In this document: piece by piece, positions 24,135 through 34,500 of the stretch
How the letters are laid out: each line of letters opens with the position of its first letter
Numbering within the stretch: position 1 is the stretch's first letter
Source of the DNA: CAUPWF01 sp036656615
GTDB taxonomy: Bacteria; Bacillota; Clostridia; Lachnospirales; Lachnospiraceae
Direction: 5' to 3'
DNA length: 41,137 nt
Assembly: GCA_036656615.1 (NCBI GenBank)
Contig: JAVXHY010000017.1
Span: 1-41,137, forward strand
Position numbers and translations under genes: made by a program
The notes under the pieces: generated by a model
What the model saw: only the letters and a program-made list of their open reading frames with translations
Databases searched by the model: none
What the model was told of the DNA's origin: nothing

Positions 24135-25648
24135 GATTTCTCTCCCCGATTACATAATATATTAATTTTTTTTATAAGCCGCTTATATGTTTGAGTCTGT
24201 GTAACAAACATCACAATAATCAGAGCCAATAAAATCATAGAAATAGGACTAATAAATATACTGCGTACCAATCCACCAAAGGAACCATTTAATAAAATGC
24301 CCCGTCTATAATTCTCCTCTAGAATTTTGGTCAGTATGATACCCAGTACACAGGGCGCCACTGGATATTCATATCTTTTAAATACATAGCCAAGCACACC
24401 AAATCCGAACATCCAAAGTACATCAATCAGGCTATTATTGATTGCATAAGATCCTACTACCGACAAAATCAATATAATAGGAAGTAAGATGCCCTTTGGT
24501 ATTTCTACTATCTTTACAAATAATTTTACTCCAGTCAGTCCAAATATCCATAAACAAATACTAGCAATCAGCAGACAACTTACAATTAAGTAAAATAAAT
24601 CTGGTGTAGTTGTCATAAGATTCGGTCCTGGCTTCAGACCATGAACAGTTAATGCCCCTATCATAACTGCTGTTACTGCATCTCCTGGAATTCCAAGTGT
24701 CAGCATTGGAATAAATGCCCCTCCAATCGCTGCATTATTGGCGGATTCAGGTGCAACCAAACCTTCAATCGCCCCTTCTCCAAACGGAACTTTTGGATTC
24801 TTAACACTTCTTTTTGCATGATCATAGGATAAAAGTGCTGCAATATCTCCTCCCGCTCCCGGCAATGCTCCCACTAATACTCCGATGATAGACGAACGTA
24901 TCGTTAGTGGAATATATTTTCGAATAGAAGAAAACGAGGGTATAATGCGATCTATCTTTTGTTTTACTATCTTTGTATCCTTCTGGGTAATTTGGCTCAA
25001 GGCTTCTGACACACCAAATAAGCCAATCATAGCCACTATATAATTAACTCCCGGCATTAGATAAGATGAACCATAGGTAAATCTTGGTACCGCTGTCATA
25101 GTATCCATTCCAATTGTTCCAATCAGCACCCCGATAGCCGCTGTAAGCAGACCACGGAAAATTGATTTACTAGACAAACTGCCTACCATCATCATTCCCA
25201 TCGTACCCAACAAGAGATAATCCACAGAAGAAAAGTGTAATGCGAGCTTGGAAACCAGCGGTGCAAAGCAGGCAAGTGCAACTACACCAATCACTGTACC
25301 AATCACTGATTGTGCTGTTACAATCCCCATTGCTTCCCCTGCAAGTCCTTTTTTAGCCATAGGATATCCATCCAGAGCTGTAGCCACCGCTGCCGGTGCT
25401 CCCGGAATATTTAATAGGATAGCCGAACGCGAACCACCATATACTGCTCCAACAAATATGCCAATCATCAATGCCAAAGCACTATGAGTTTCCCATCCAA
25501 AGGTGAATGAAACCAAAAGAGAAACAGCCATAGTCGCAGACAATCCCGGAATAGCTCCTACATATATTCCTGCAAAACATCCAATTGCCACTAGACCGAG
25601 AAGCGCTGGTTCTGTAAAAGGAATCAGCAAATATTGTACTATATTCAT
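24131..25648 (-). CDS. tctA: Tripartite tricarboxylate transporter, large membrane subunit TctA
   Basis: A 505-residue integral membrane protein with about 12 hydrophobic segments. The family signature GAIPGLSATMAVSLLVSFTF lies near the N terminus, and a second GALPGAGGDIAALLSYDHAK lies in the middle. TctA forms the translocation channel of TTT transporters, which import citrate or other carboxylates. It ends four operon genes (HD, tctC, tctB, tctA) and starts 12 bases after tctB. Its last codon and stop touch the right end of the mobile element at 23972-24134. Removing the element and one target copy leaves the same TCG-TAA, so the protein is unaltered. Confidence 0.94.
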   Translation of the reverse strand: MNIVQYLLIPFTEPALLGLVAIGCFAGIYVGAIPGLSATMAVSLLVSFTFGWETHSALALMIGIFVGAVYGGSRSAILLNIPGAPAAVATALDGYPMAKKGLAGEAMGIVTAQSVIGTVIGVVALACFAPLVSKLALHFSSVDYLLLGTMGMMMVGSLSSKSIFRGLLTAAIGVLIGTIGMDTMTAVPRFTYGSSYLMPGVNYIVAMIGLFGVSEALSQITQKDTKIVKQKIDRIIPSFSSIRKYIPLTIRSSIIGVLVGALPGAGGDIAALLSYDHAKRSVKNPKVPFGEGAIEGLVAPESANNAAIGGAFIPMLTLGIPGDAVTAVMIGALTVHGLKPGPNLMTTTPDLFYLIVSCLLIASICLWIFGLTGVKLFVKIVEIPKGILLPIILILSVVGSYAINNSLIDVLWMFGFGVLGYVFKRYEYPVAPCVLGIILTKILEENYRRGILLNGSFGGLVRSIFISPISMILLALIIVMFVTQTQTYKRLIKKINILCNRGEKS

Positions 25649-25660
25649 CTCTTTTACCTC

Positions 25661-26164
25661 CTATGGCAATACAACATGAAATACAAAGTCAAAAATAATA
25701 ACAATAAACCCCATACTCAGGGCCGTCCATATCAAATTCTTTCCATAATTCTTTCCAGTTAAATAACACATACTTCCCCATAAAAACATAGGTGTGGAAA
25801 TCAAAAATCCCATACCCGCAAATAATGCCACACAATATAATACCATAAAAAGCAAAATGATAACCATGTCTTTTGGCATGGTATAATGCAGCATTCTTTT
25901 CACCTGTTGTTTGGAGGTGATTTTCTTGTCGTCCATTTGTTTTAAAAACCGGTTTTTATAACAATCCGAAATAATATTTCCAATTGAAATGGCCACAATT
26001 AGTCCACTTACAAATAATGGAACAGCACCATAGGACTCTGCCCCTGGTGCCTTTCGATATAATTTCAAAGATTCCCACAAAAAATAAATTCCTACACTTA
26101 GCAGAACAACAGCAAATCCTCTTTCTCCCGGTTTGTATGGTTGTCTTTTATCATCCATTTTCAT
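25661..26164 (-). CDS. tctB: Tripartite tricarboxylate transporter, small membrane subunit TctB
   Basis: A 167-residue membrane protein with four or five hydrophobic segments and a cytoplasmic basic loop, of the size and arrangement of the TctB family, which is poorly conserved in sequence. Segments such as GFAVVLLSVGIYFLWESLKL and MVIILLFMVLYCVALFAGMG are plainly transmembrane. TctB is the accessory membrane partner of TctA. It lies between tctC (6 bases upstream) and tctA (12 bases downstream), which makes the assignment firm even though similarity is modest. Confidence 0.9.
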   Translation of the reverse strand: MKMDDKRQPYKPGERGFAVVLLSVGIYFLWESLKLYRKAPGAESYGAVPLFVSGLIVAISIGNIISDCYKNRFLKQMDDKKITSKQQVKRMLHYTMPKDMVIILLFMVLYCVALFAGMGFLISTPMFLWGSMCYLTGKNYGKNLIWTALSMGFIVIIFDFVFHVVLP

Positions 26165-26170
26165 TCACAC

Positions 26171-27184
26171 TTACTCCATCCCCAGCTCTTTCGGAGATTG
26201 TTCAATTGCCCCACTTTTATAAAGTGCATTTATGGTATTGTTTTGCCATGTTTTCAGATAATCCTTCGCCTCTAATCCAGTCAGACCAGCAGCGTTAATA
26301 TTATAACCTTCCAATACTTTTTGATAAGATGGATCCTGAAATGCTTGTTGAAAGTGATTTGTCAAGGTAGAAATAATTTTCGGATCAGTGCCCTTTTTAA
26401 CAAACACTCCATAAAATGGCCCCCATGGAAGATAATCCTCAAATCCAGGGTATTCCTTTGTTATAAGGGGAACCCCTTCCAACTGCTTCACCGGCTCTGT
26501 GGATAGCATGGAAAGATAATTCAGCGTTCCTGCCTTATAATCTTCCAGCCCTGTCTGCACTTTGCACACGGTAAAATCACATTCTTTGCTCAGTACTGCT
26601 GCTTTTGCCGTAGCATCGCTATCATAAGGCACCTGTTTAAAAACCGCACCTGTAACTGCCGATAAAAAAGACCCCACTTCCCACGGAAGTCCTCCCGTTC
26701 CAGTCGTAGACATGGATATTTGTCCTGGTGCCTTTAATGCTGCATCCATCAAATCTTTTATATTTTTAAATTCGGAATCTTTGGATACTACAATTCCGAC
26801 TGTTTCATCCCCGATAATAAGAATCGGTTCAAATTCATCATAAGAAAGCTTTGATATATTCAGTGCATGATATAATTGTGGATTTTCCGCCCCCATTAAC
26901 AATGTATATCCATCTGCATTTCCATCATTTACATATTGGGTTGCAATAGAGCCTGTAGCCCCTGCTCTGTTCTCTATCACAATACTAACTCCCATTTTCT
27001 TTTCTGCTAAGGCTGCTAAAGGCCGCATCAAGGAATCCGTTCCACCTCCAGCGCCCCATTGCACAATGCCTGCAACATTCTTATTGGGATAAGCCGACGT
27101 TTTTTCCTGTTTTTTACCGCTAGCACACCCGGTTAAACCAAGGCACAATAGTATCATCATTGATACCAGCCACAATTTCTTCAT
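26171..27184 (-). CDS. tctC: Tripartite tricarboxylate transporter substrate-binding lipoprotein TctC
   Basis: A 337-residue lipoprotein: a basic, hydrophobic signal ends in the lipobox LTGC with the modified Cys at position 20. The mature part matches Bug/TctC binding proteins: YPNKNVAGIVQWGAGGGTDS near the N terminus, IENRAGATGSIATQYV, and a two-lobed alternating fold. The substrate is probably a carboxylate; it cannot be named. In a Gram-positive cell, the lipid anchor keeps it at the outer face of the membrane next to TctA/TctB. It starts 15 bases after the HD-domain gene. Confidence 0.94.
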   Translation of the reverse strand: MKKLWLVSMMILLCLGLTGCASGKKQEKTSAYPNKNVAGIVQWGAGGGTDSLMRPLAALAEKKMGVSIVIENRAGATGSIATQYVNDGNADGYTLLMGAENPQLYHALNISKLSYDEFEPILIIGDETVGIVVSKDSEFKNIKDLMDAALKAPGQISMSTTGTGGLPWEVGSFLSAVTGAVFKQVPYDSDATAKAAVLSKECDFTVCKVQTGLEDYKAGTLNYLSMLSTEPVKQLEGVPLITKEYPGFEDYLPWGPFYGVFVKKGTDPKIISTLTNHFQQAFQDPSYQKVLEGYNINAAGLTGLEAKDYLKTWQNNTINALYKSGAIEQSPKELGME

Positions 27185-27199
27185 CTATATTCCTCCATT

Positions 27200-27763
27200 T
27201 TATAACCCTAATAAATCAGAAATTTCACACAGTTGTTCCAGTGCAATATCAATAAAGGCATTTAAACTTATACCTGTAAATTCAATAGATTCCATATAAT
27301 CTCTATTGGCTCCTGCTGCAAATCTAGATTCATTAAACCGCTTCATCACTGATTTTGGTTTCACACTGGCAATTTTCTTATCTGGGTATATTTGTGCAAC
27401 AGCTTTACAAAATCCACTCATTGGATCTGCTGCCAAAATCGCATATTGAACGGTAGTTTTTGCTTTCACACCACTCTTTGGATTATGTGCACAAATTGCA
27501 TCGAACAAAATCTGATCTTCAATTCCCTCTTTCTTCAAGATCTCTACCGAAGTAGGTCCGTGTACTTTCAAATCGTTTTTCCAATCACACTGTTCTTCAT
27601 CCAAGTCGTGAAGCAGACCTATAATCCCCCAATATTCTTCTTCATCGGGGGACAATTTCTTTGCTAATCCTTTCATGATTGCCTCAACCGCATATGAATG
27701 CTGGATATAATTATCCCCTTTCATATATTTGGTTAATATTTCATGTGCTTGTTCTCTATTCAT
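27200..27763 (-). CDS. HD-domain hydrolase heading the tct operon
   Basis: A 187-residue protein with the HD metal-binding pattern: an early His (YIQHSYAVEAIM), the HD doublet in GIIGLLHDLDEE, a further His in KVHGPTSVEIL and the later Asp in AILAADPMSGF. HD proteins hydrolyse phosphate esters of nucleotides or other phosphates; the substrate is open. The ATG at 27763 follows AGGAGA, and a good promoter (27816-27844) precedes it. It is 15 bases from tctC, so it is co-transcribed with the transporter; the functional link is not known. Confidence 0.85.
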   Translation of the reverse strand: MNREQAHEILTKYMKGDNYIQHSYAVEAIMKGLAKKLSPDEEEYWGIIGLLHDLDEEQCDWKNDLKVHGPTSVEILKKEGIEDQILFDAICAHNPKSGVKAKTTVQYAILAADPMSGFCKAVAQIYPDKKIASVKPKSVMKRFNESRFAAGANRDYMESIEFTGISLNAFIDIALEQLCEISDLLGL

Positions 27764-27815
27764 TATTATTTTCTCCTATCTTATCCTGCTGTTACGAAAA
27801 TTCACTTTGAGTTGT

Positions 27816-27844
27816 ATTGTAGTACATCTCTGTCTTTCTGTAAA
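27816..27844 (-). promoter_or_regulatory. Promoter of the HD-tctCBA operon
   Basis: On the minus strand TTTACA (27839-27844) and TACAAT (27816-27821) have a 17-base spacer. It lies directly after the rpoC terminator, so the operon is transcriptionally separate from rpoBC. Confidence 0.78.
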
Positions 27845-27856
27845 GACTTAAAACAG

Positions 27857-27885
27857 AAAAAGCCACTTGTAACAAGTGACTTTTT
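27857..27885 (-). terminator. Terminator after rpoC
   Basis: The minus strand reads AAAAAGTCACTTG, a short loop, CAAGTGGC and TTTTT, beginning within 10 bases of the rpoC stop. The A-tract in front allows bidirectional function. Confidence 0.88.
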
Positions 27886-27889
27886 CAAT

Positions 27890-30800
27890 CTATACTTCTG
27901 TCATTTCTTTAATACTTTCAGCAGTGACTTCTACTTCCGGAGCTACAATCGCTTCTAAATGCTCTAAACCTTCCAAATCTTCTATATTTTCAAAAGAAAG
28001 GTCTTCGTCATCATCTTCTGATTCCATCTCTGTATTTAGTCTTACATCACGATATTTTCTCATACCTGTTCCTGCTGGTATCAATTTACCAATAATAACA
28101 TTTTCCTTTAAACCAATCAATGGGTCAATTTTCCCTTTGATAGCTGCTTCTGTAAGGACTTTTGTTGTTTCTTGGAATGATGCAGCTGACAAGAAAGAGT
28201 TCGTAGCTAGAGAAGCCTTGGTAATACCAAGCATTACCTGTTCTCCTACTGCTGGTTCTTTTCCTTCTGCAAGTAATTCTTCATTTACATCCTGGAAATC
28301 CAAATTATCTACCATGGTTCCCGGTAGGAACTTAGCATCTCCATTTTCTTCAATACGGATTTTCTTTAACATTTGACGAACAATTACTTCAATATGCTTG
28401 TCATTTATTTCTACACCCTGTAAGCGATATACACGCTGAACTTCTTGAATCATATAATCCTGAACCGCACGGACACCCTTGATCTTCAAAATATCATGTG
28501 GATTCACACTACCTTCCGTAAGCTCATCTCCGGCTCCCAAACGGGCACCATCTTGAATCTTAATTCTAGAACCATATGGAATCAGGTATGCTTTTACTTC
28601 TCCGGTTTCTTCACTGGTTACAATAATCTCACGCTTTTTCTTAGTGTCGCTTATTTCAGCAATTCCACCAAACTCTGTAATAATTGCAAGTCCTTTTGGC
28701 TTTCTCGCTTCAAAAAGTTCCTCTACACGAGGAAGACCCTGTGTAATATCATCTCCAGCAACACCTCCAGTATGGAATGTACGCATGGTAAGCTGTGTAC
28801 CCGGCTCTCCAATAGACTGTGCCGCAATAATACCCACTGCTTCTCCTACCTGTACCGGTTCCCCTGTAGCCATATTTGCTCCATAGCATTTTGCACATAC
28901 ACCTATATGAGATTTACAGGATAATATAGTACGAATTTTAATGGAATCAATTGGGTCCCCTTTTTCATTGACACCAATAGTCATAATGGCTTCCGCACGC
29001 CTTGGTGTAATCATATGATTTTCTTTCACTAATATATTTCCATTTTTATCAACAATTGTTTCGCAAGAGTAACGTCCTGTAATACGTTCCTGTAATCCTT
29101 CAATCTCTTCATTTCCATCCATGAACGCCTTAACTACCATTCCTGGGATTTCATTGCCTGGGGCTACACAATCTATCTCACGGATAATTAAATCTTGTGA
29201 TACATCCACCAAACGTCTTGTAAGGTATCCTGAATCCGCTGTACGTAACGCTGTATCGGAAAGTCCTTTACGTGCACCATGGGCAGACATAAAGTATTCC
29301 AATACATCCAGTCCCTCACGGAAGTTGGATTTGATAGGTAATTCAATGGTACGTCCAGAAGTATCAGCCATCAATCCACGCATTCCTGCAAGCTGTTTAA
29401 TCTGCTTATCCGAACCACGGGCTCCAGAATCCGCCATCATAAAGATGTTATTATATTTATCAAGACCAGATAATAATGCTTCTGTTAATACATCATCGGT
29501 TGCTTTCCAAGTCTCTACAACTTCCTTATAACGCTCTTCTTCCGTAATAAGTCCACGCTTAAAGTTAATGGAAATACGGTCAACCGTATCCTGGGCTTTT
29601 TGAATTAATTCCGGCTTTTCTGGTGGTACAGTCATGTCAGAAATAGAAACTGTCATAGCTGCTTTTGTTGAATATTTATAACCAGTTGCTTTAATATCAT
29701 CTAATACTTCCGCTGTTCTTGTAGCTCCATGAGTATTAATAACTTTTTCTAATATTTGCTTCGCTTGTTTTTTTCCAACATGGAAATCTACCTCTAACAA
29801 CAGATCATTTTCTTCCAAACTACGATCTACAAAGCCTAAATCCTGTGGAATAATTTCATTGAAGATAAAACGTCCCAATGTCGATTCTACATTTCCTGTT
29901 TTTACAGTTCCATCCATCATCGTTTTGGATACACGAACTTTAATCATCGAGTGTAATGTAATAATATCATTTTCATATGCCAGGATTGCTTCATTCAAAT
30001 TCTTAAAATACTTACCTTCCCCTTTAACGCCGGGTCTTGCCTGTGTCAAATAATAAATACCCAAAACCATATCCTGTGAAGGTACCGCTACCGGAGCCCC
30101 ATCAGAGGGTTTAAGTAAATTATTTGGAGAAAGTAATAAGAACCTGCACTCCGCCTGCGCTTCTACTGATAATGGAAGATGAACTGCCATTTGGTCACCA
30201 TCAAAATCGGCATTATAAGCTGTACAAACTAATGGATGAAGCTTAATTGCCTTACCTTCTACCAGGATTGGTTCAAAAGCCTGTATTCCAAGTCTATGAA
30301 GCGTCGGGGCACGATTCAGCATAACAGGATGTTCTTTGATTACATCTTCTAATACATCCCATACTTCTGTCTGCAATCTTTCCACCATTTTTTTTGCATT
30401 TTTAATATTATGAGCAGTTCCATTTCCTACTAACTCTTTCATAACAAAAGGTTTGAATAGCTCAATAGCCATTTCTTTCGGAAGCCCACATTGGTATATT
30501 TTAAGTTCTGGTCCTACTACAATAACAGAACGGCCGGAATAATCTACACGTTTTCCAAGCAAGTTCTGGCGGAAACGACCCGATTTACCTTTTAACATAT
30601 CCGAAAGAGATTTCAGTGCTCTATTACCAGGTCCTGTTACCGGACGTCCACGACGGCCATTATCAATTAAAGCATCTACTGCTTCTTGAAGCATTCTCTT
30701 TTCATTACGAACAATAATATCTGGTGCTCCAAGCTCTAACAATCTCTTCAATCTGTTATTTCTGTTGATAATTCTCCTGTACAAGTCATTCAAATCTGAA

Positions 30801-31576
30801 GTTGCAAAACGTCCTCCATCCAGCTGAACCATGGGTCTTAGATCTGGTGGAATAACTGGAATCACCGTCATAATCATCCATTCCGGCTTATTTCCAGAAC
30901 CTCGAAATGCCTCTACCACTTCCAAACGTTTAATGATTCTTGCACGTTTCTGACCAGTAGCACCCTTCAATCCTGCCTGCAGTTCTACATATTCCTTGTC
31001 TAAATCAATATTTTGAAGCAATTCTTGAACAGATTCTGCACCCATTCCTACACGGAATCCGCTTCCCCAAGTATCTCTTGCATCTTGATACTCCTGTTCA
31101 GACAATATTTGTTTGTATTGTAAATTTGTTTCGCCTTTATCAATAACAATATAAGAAGCAAAATAAAGTACTTTTTCCAATGTTCTTGGTGATAAATCCA
31201 AAATCAATCCCATACGGCTAGGGATTCCCTTGAAATACCAAATATGTGATACCGGTGCCGCTAAATCAATATGCCCCATTCTTTCACGACGCACACTTGC
31301 CTTTGTGACCTCTACACCACAACGATCGCAGACCACACCTTTATAACGGATTTTCTTATACTTACCGCAATGACATTCCCAGTCTTTGCTTGGGCCAAAA
31401 ATCTTCTCACAAAAAAGTCCATCTTTTTCTGGTTTTAGTGTTCTATAGTTAATCGTCTCTGGCTTTGTAACTTCACCTCTTGACCATTCCATAATTTTTT
31501 CCGGTGATGCCAGGCCAATTTTTATAGCATCAAAGGTCATTGGCTGGTATGATGATTCATTATTTGTTGCTGTCAT
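27890..31576 (-). CDS. rpoC: RNA polymerase beta' subunit
   Basis: A 1228-residue beta' subunit. It has the N-terminal zinc site CHCGKYKKIRYKGVVCDRCG, the catalytic NADFDGDQMAVH loop with three Mg-binding Asp, the bridge/trigger segment region (TRRLVDVSQDLI), and the second zinc site CKSHIGVCAKCYG. An acidic tail ends the protein. The start at 31576 is chosen because GAGGGGGAGTG lies properly upstream; the frame is open ten codons further but without a site. It is 16 bases after rpoB, in the same transcript, and ended by a terminator. Confidence 0.98.
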   Translation of the reverse strand: MTATNNESSYQPMTFDAIKIGLASPEKIMEWSRGEVTKPETINYRTLKPEKDGLFCEKIFGPSKDWECHCGKYKKIRYKGVVCDRCGVEVTKASVRRERMGHIDLAAPVSHIWYFKGIPSRMGLILDLSPRTLEKVLYFASYIVIDKGETNLQYKQILSEQEYQDARDTWGSGFRVGMGAESVQELLQNIDLDKEYVELQAGLKGATGQKRARIIKRLEVVEAFRGSGNKPEWMIMTVIPVIPPDLRPMVQLDGGRFATSDLNDLYRRIINRNNRLKRLLELGAPDIIVRNEKRMLQEAVDALIDNGRRGRPVTGPGNRALKSLSDMLKGKSGRFRQNLLGKRVDYSGRSVIVVGPELKIYQCGLPKEMAIELFKPFVMKELVGNGTAHNIKNAKKMVERLQTEVWDVLEDVIKEHPVMLNRAPTLHRLGIQAFEPILVEGKAIKLHPLVCTAYNADFDGDQMAVHLPLSVEAQAECRFLLLSPNNLLKPSDGAPVAVPSQDMVLGIYYLTQARPGVKGEGKYFKNLNEAILAYENDIITLHSMIKVRVSKTMMDGTVKTGNVESTLGRFIFNEIIPQDLGFVDRSLEENDLLLEVDFHVGKKQAKQILEKVINTHGATRTAEVLDDIKATGYKYSTKAAMTVSISDMTVPPEKPELIQKAQDTVDRISINFKRGLITEEERYKEVVETWKATDDVLTEALLSGLDKYNNIFMMADSGARGSDKQIKQLAGMRGLMADTSGRTIELPIKSNFREGLDVLEYFMSAHGARKGLSDTALRTADSGYLTRRLVDVSQDLIIREIDCVAPGNEIPGMVVKAFMDGNEEIEGLQERITGRYSCETIVDKNGNILVKENHMITPRRAEAIMTIGVNEKGDPIDSIKIRTILSCKSHIGVCAKCYGANMATGEPVQVGEAVGIIAAQSIGEPGTQLTMRTFHTGGVAGDDITQGLPRVEELFEARKPKGLAIITEFGGIAEISDTKKKREIIVTSEETGEVKAYLIPYGSRIKIQDGARLGAGDELTEGSVNPHDILKIKGVRAVQDYMIQEVQRVYRLQGVEINDKHIEVIVRQMLKKIRIEENGDAKFLPGTMVDNLDFQDVNEELLAEGKEPAVGEQVMLGITKASLATNSFLSAASFQETTKVLTEAAIKGKIDPLIGLKENVIIGKLIPAGTGMRKYRDVRLNTEMESEDDDEDLSFENIEDLEGLEHLEAIVAPEVEVTAESIKEMTEV

Positions 31577-31592
31577 ATATGGCACTCCCCCT

Positions 31593-34500
31593 CTATTCTT
31601 CGTCAAGAATTTCTTCTAATACAAGATCATCAGTTTCCTCTTCCAAATCATCATCTTCATCAACGGCAATCAATTCTTCGCCGGCGAATTCCTGCTTTGT
31701 AAAGCCATGTGCACCAAATGCTTCGTCTTTACTTTGTACTTTATCACCTTCAATGATTGAATGAAGATCCATTTCACCAAAATCAATGGTTTCCATGATT
31801 TCTACTTCTGTTTGGTCTTCTCTGAGTACTTTGACATCAAGACCTAAGGACTGCAATTCTTTTAAAAGTACTTTAAAGGACTCTGGTATACCAGGCTCTG
31901 GTATATTTTCGCCTTTAATAATTGCTTCATAAGTCTTAACACGACCTACAACATCATCTGATTTTACGGTTAATATTTCCTGTAATGTGTAAGCGGCACC
32001 ATAGGCTTCCAATGCCCATACTTCCATCTCACCAAATCTCTGTCCACCAAACTGTGCTTTACCACCAAGAGGCTGTTGAGTTACAAGTGAATACGGACCA
32101 GTAGAACGTGCATGAATTTTATCATCTACCAAATGGTGAAGCTTCAAGTAATGCATATGTCCAATTGTTACGGAACTGTCAAAGTATTCCCCAGTTCTTC
32201 CATCACGAAGACGTACCTTCCCATCTCTGGAAATTGGAACACCCTTCCATACTTCTCTATGGTCTCTGTTATCAGATAAGTATTCTATTACTTCCGGCAA
32301 TAATTCTTCTTTATGCTTCTTTTCAAATTCTTCCCATTCCAGATTTACATAATCATCTGCCAAATCAAGTGTATCCATAATATCTACTTCGTTTGCGCCA
32401 TCAAATACAGGAGTCGAAATATTGAATCCCAATGCCTTAGCTGCAAGACTTAAATGAATCTCCAATACCTGTCCGATATTCATACGTGACGGAACTCCCA
32501 AAGGATTCAATACAATATCCAAAGGACGACCATTTGGTAAAAACGGCATATCCTCTATTGGAAGTACGCGGGATACTACACCCTTGTTTCCATGACGACC
32601 CGCCATTTTATCACCCACTGAAATCTTCCTCTTCTGTGCAATATAAATACGAACCGCCTGATTAACACCTGGTGATAGCTCATCTCCATTTTCTCTTGTA
32701 AACACTTTAGCATCTACTACAATACCATATTCTCCATGTGGGACTTTCAGTGAAGTATCTCTAACTTCTCTAGCTTTTTCTCCAAAAATTGCACGAAGCA
32801 GTCTTTCTTCAGCGGTAAGTTCCGTTTCTCCTTTTGGAGTAACCTTGCCAACCAAAATATCTCCTGCACGAACTTCTGCACCAATACGAATAATCCCTCT
32901 TTCATCCAAATCCTTCAAGGCATCATCACCAACTCCGGGAATATCTCGTGTAATTTCTTCCGGCCCCAGCTTCGTATCACGGGCTTCTGCTTCATATTCT
33001 TCTATATGAACAGAGGTATATACATCCTCTTGAACCAAACGTTCACTTAAGAGCACTGCATCTTCGTAATTGTAACCTTCCCAAGTCATAAATCCAATTA
33101 ATGGATTCTTTCCAAGTGCCATTTCTCCATTTTGAGTAGAAGGTCCATCCGCAATTACTTGTCCCGCTTCAACACGTTCCCCTTTGAGCACAATTGGTCT
33201 TTGATTGTAACAGTTACTCTGATTACTACGCAAGAACTTGGTTAATTTATATAATTTCTTTTTTCCATCATCGTGTTTAACAATGATTTCTTTAGAAGTA
33301 GCACGTTCCACAATTCCAGATTCCTCTGCAATGATACATACACCTGAATCTACAGCTGCTTTTGTTTCCATACCTGTACCAACAACAGGAGTCTCCGTTG
33401 TCAGAAGTGGAACTGCCTGACGTTGCATGTTCGATCCCATAAGTGCTCGGTTTGCATCATCATTTTCAAGGAAAGGAATCAATGCCGTTGCTACTGAGAA
33501 TACCATTTTAGGTGATACATCCATGTAATCAAAAGCAGTTTTCTCATATTCCTGTGTTTCTTCCAAATAACGTCCTGATACATTTTTATGAACAAAATGA
33601 CCTTCTTCATCCAATGGCTCATTTGCCTGTGCTACGTGATAGTTATCCTCTTCATCTGCTGTCATATATACAACTTCATCTGTAACTATAGGATTTTTCG
33701 GATCTTCTTTATCTACCCTACGATAAGGTGCTTCAATAAATCCATACTCATTAATTCTTGCATAAGTAGCCAGTGAGTTGATTAGACCAATGTTAGGACC
33801 TTCTGGCGTTTCAATAGGGCACATTCTTCCATAATGAGAATAGTGAACATCTCGAACCTCGAATCCGGCACGATCTCTCGATAAACCACCTGGGCCTAAA
33901 GCTGATAAACGTCTCTTATGAGTTAATTCTCCAAGTGGATTATTTTGATCCATGAACTGAGACAGCTGTGAAGAACCAAAGAATTCTTTTACCGCTGCTG
34001 TTACTGGTTTGATATTAATTAATGATTGTGGTGAAATACCTTCTAAATCCTGGGTAGTCATTCTTTCACGTACAACACGTTCTAATCTGGACAGTCCGAT
34101 TCTGTATTGGTTTTGCAGTAATTCACCAACAGCACGAATTCTTCTGTTCCCCAAATGATCAATATCATCCGCATTGCCAATTCCATATTCCAAATGAATA
34201 TTATAGTTAATCGAAGCCAATATATCTTCCTTTGTAATGTGCTTAGGTATAAGCTCTGAAATGTTTTTCTTGATTTCTTCTTTCAGTTCATCAATATCTC
34301 CAGCTGTTTCTTCTAAGATTCGTTCTAGCACTGGATAATATACAAGCTCTGTTACTCCAACTTCCTTTGGATCTACATCTACAATAGCACGTAAATCTAC
34401 CATCATATTGGAAAGAATTTTAATATTGCGTTCTTCACCCTCTAGCAACACAAATGAAACAGCTGCATTCTGGATTTCCTGTGCTGTTTCTCTAGTAACT

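Noticed and set aside
24131..24142. TctA truncated by the mobile element
   Set aside because: Reconstructing the site without the element gives the same TCG-TAA ending.
27785..27797. CTGTTACG near the HD promoter as a third copy of the mobile element end
   Set aside because: Only eight bases match; GGCTGAA does not precede it and there is no partner repeat or duplication.
31577..31606. Ten-codon longer N terminus of RpoC overlapping rpoB
   Set aside because: The start at 31576 has a strong ribosome site and matches the usual N terminus; the extension does not.
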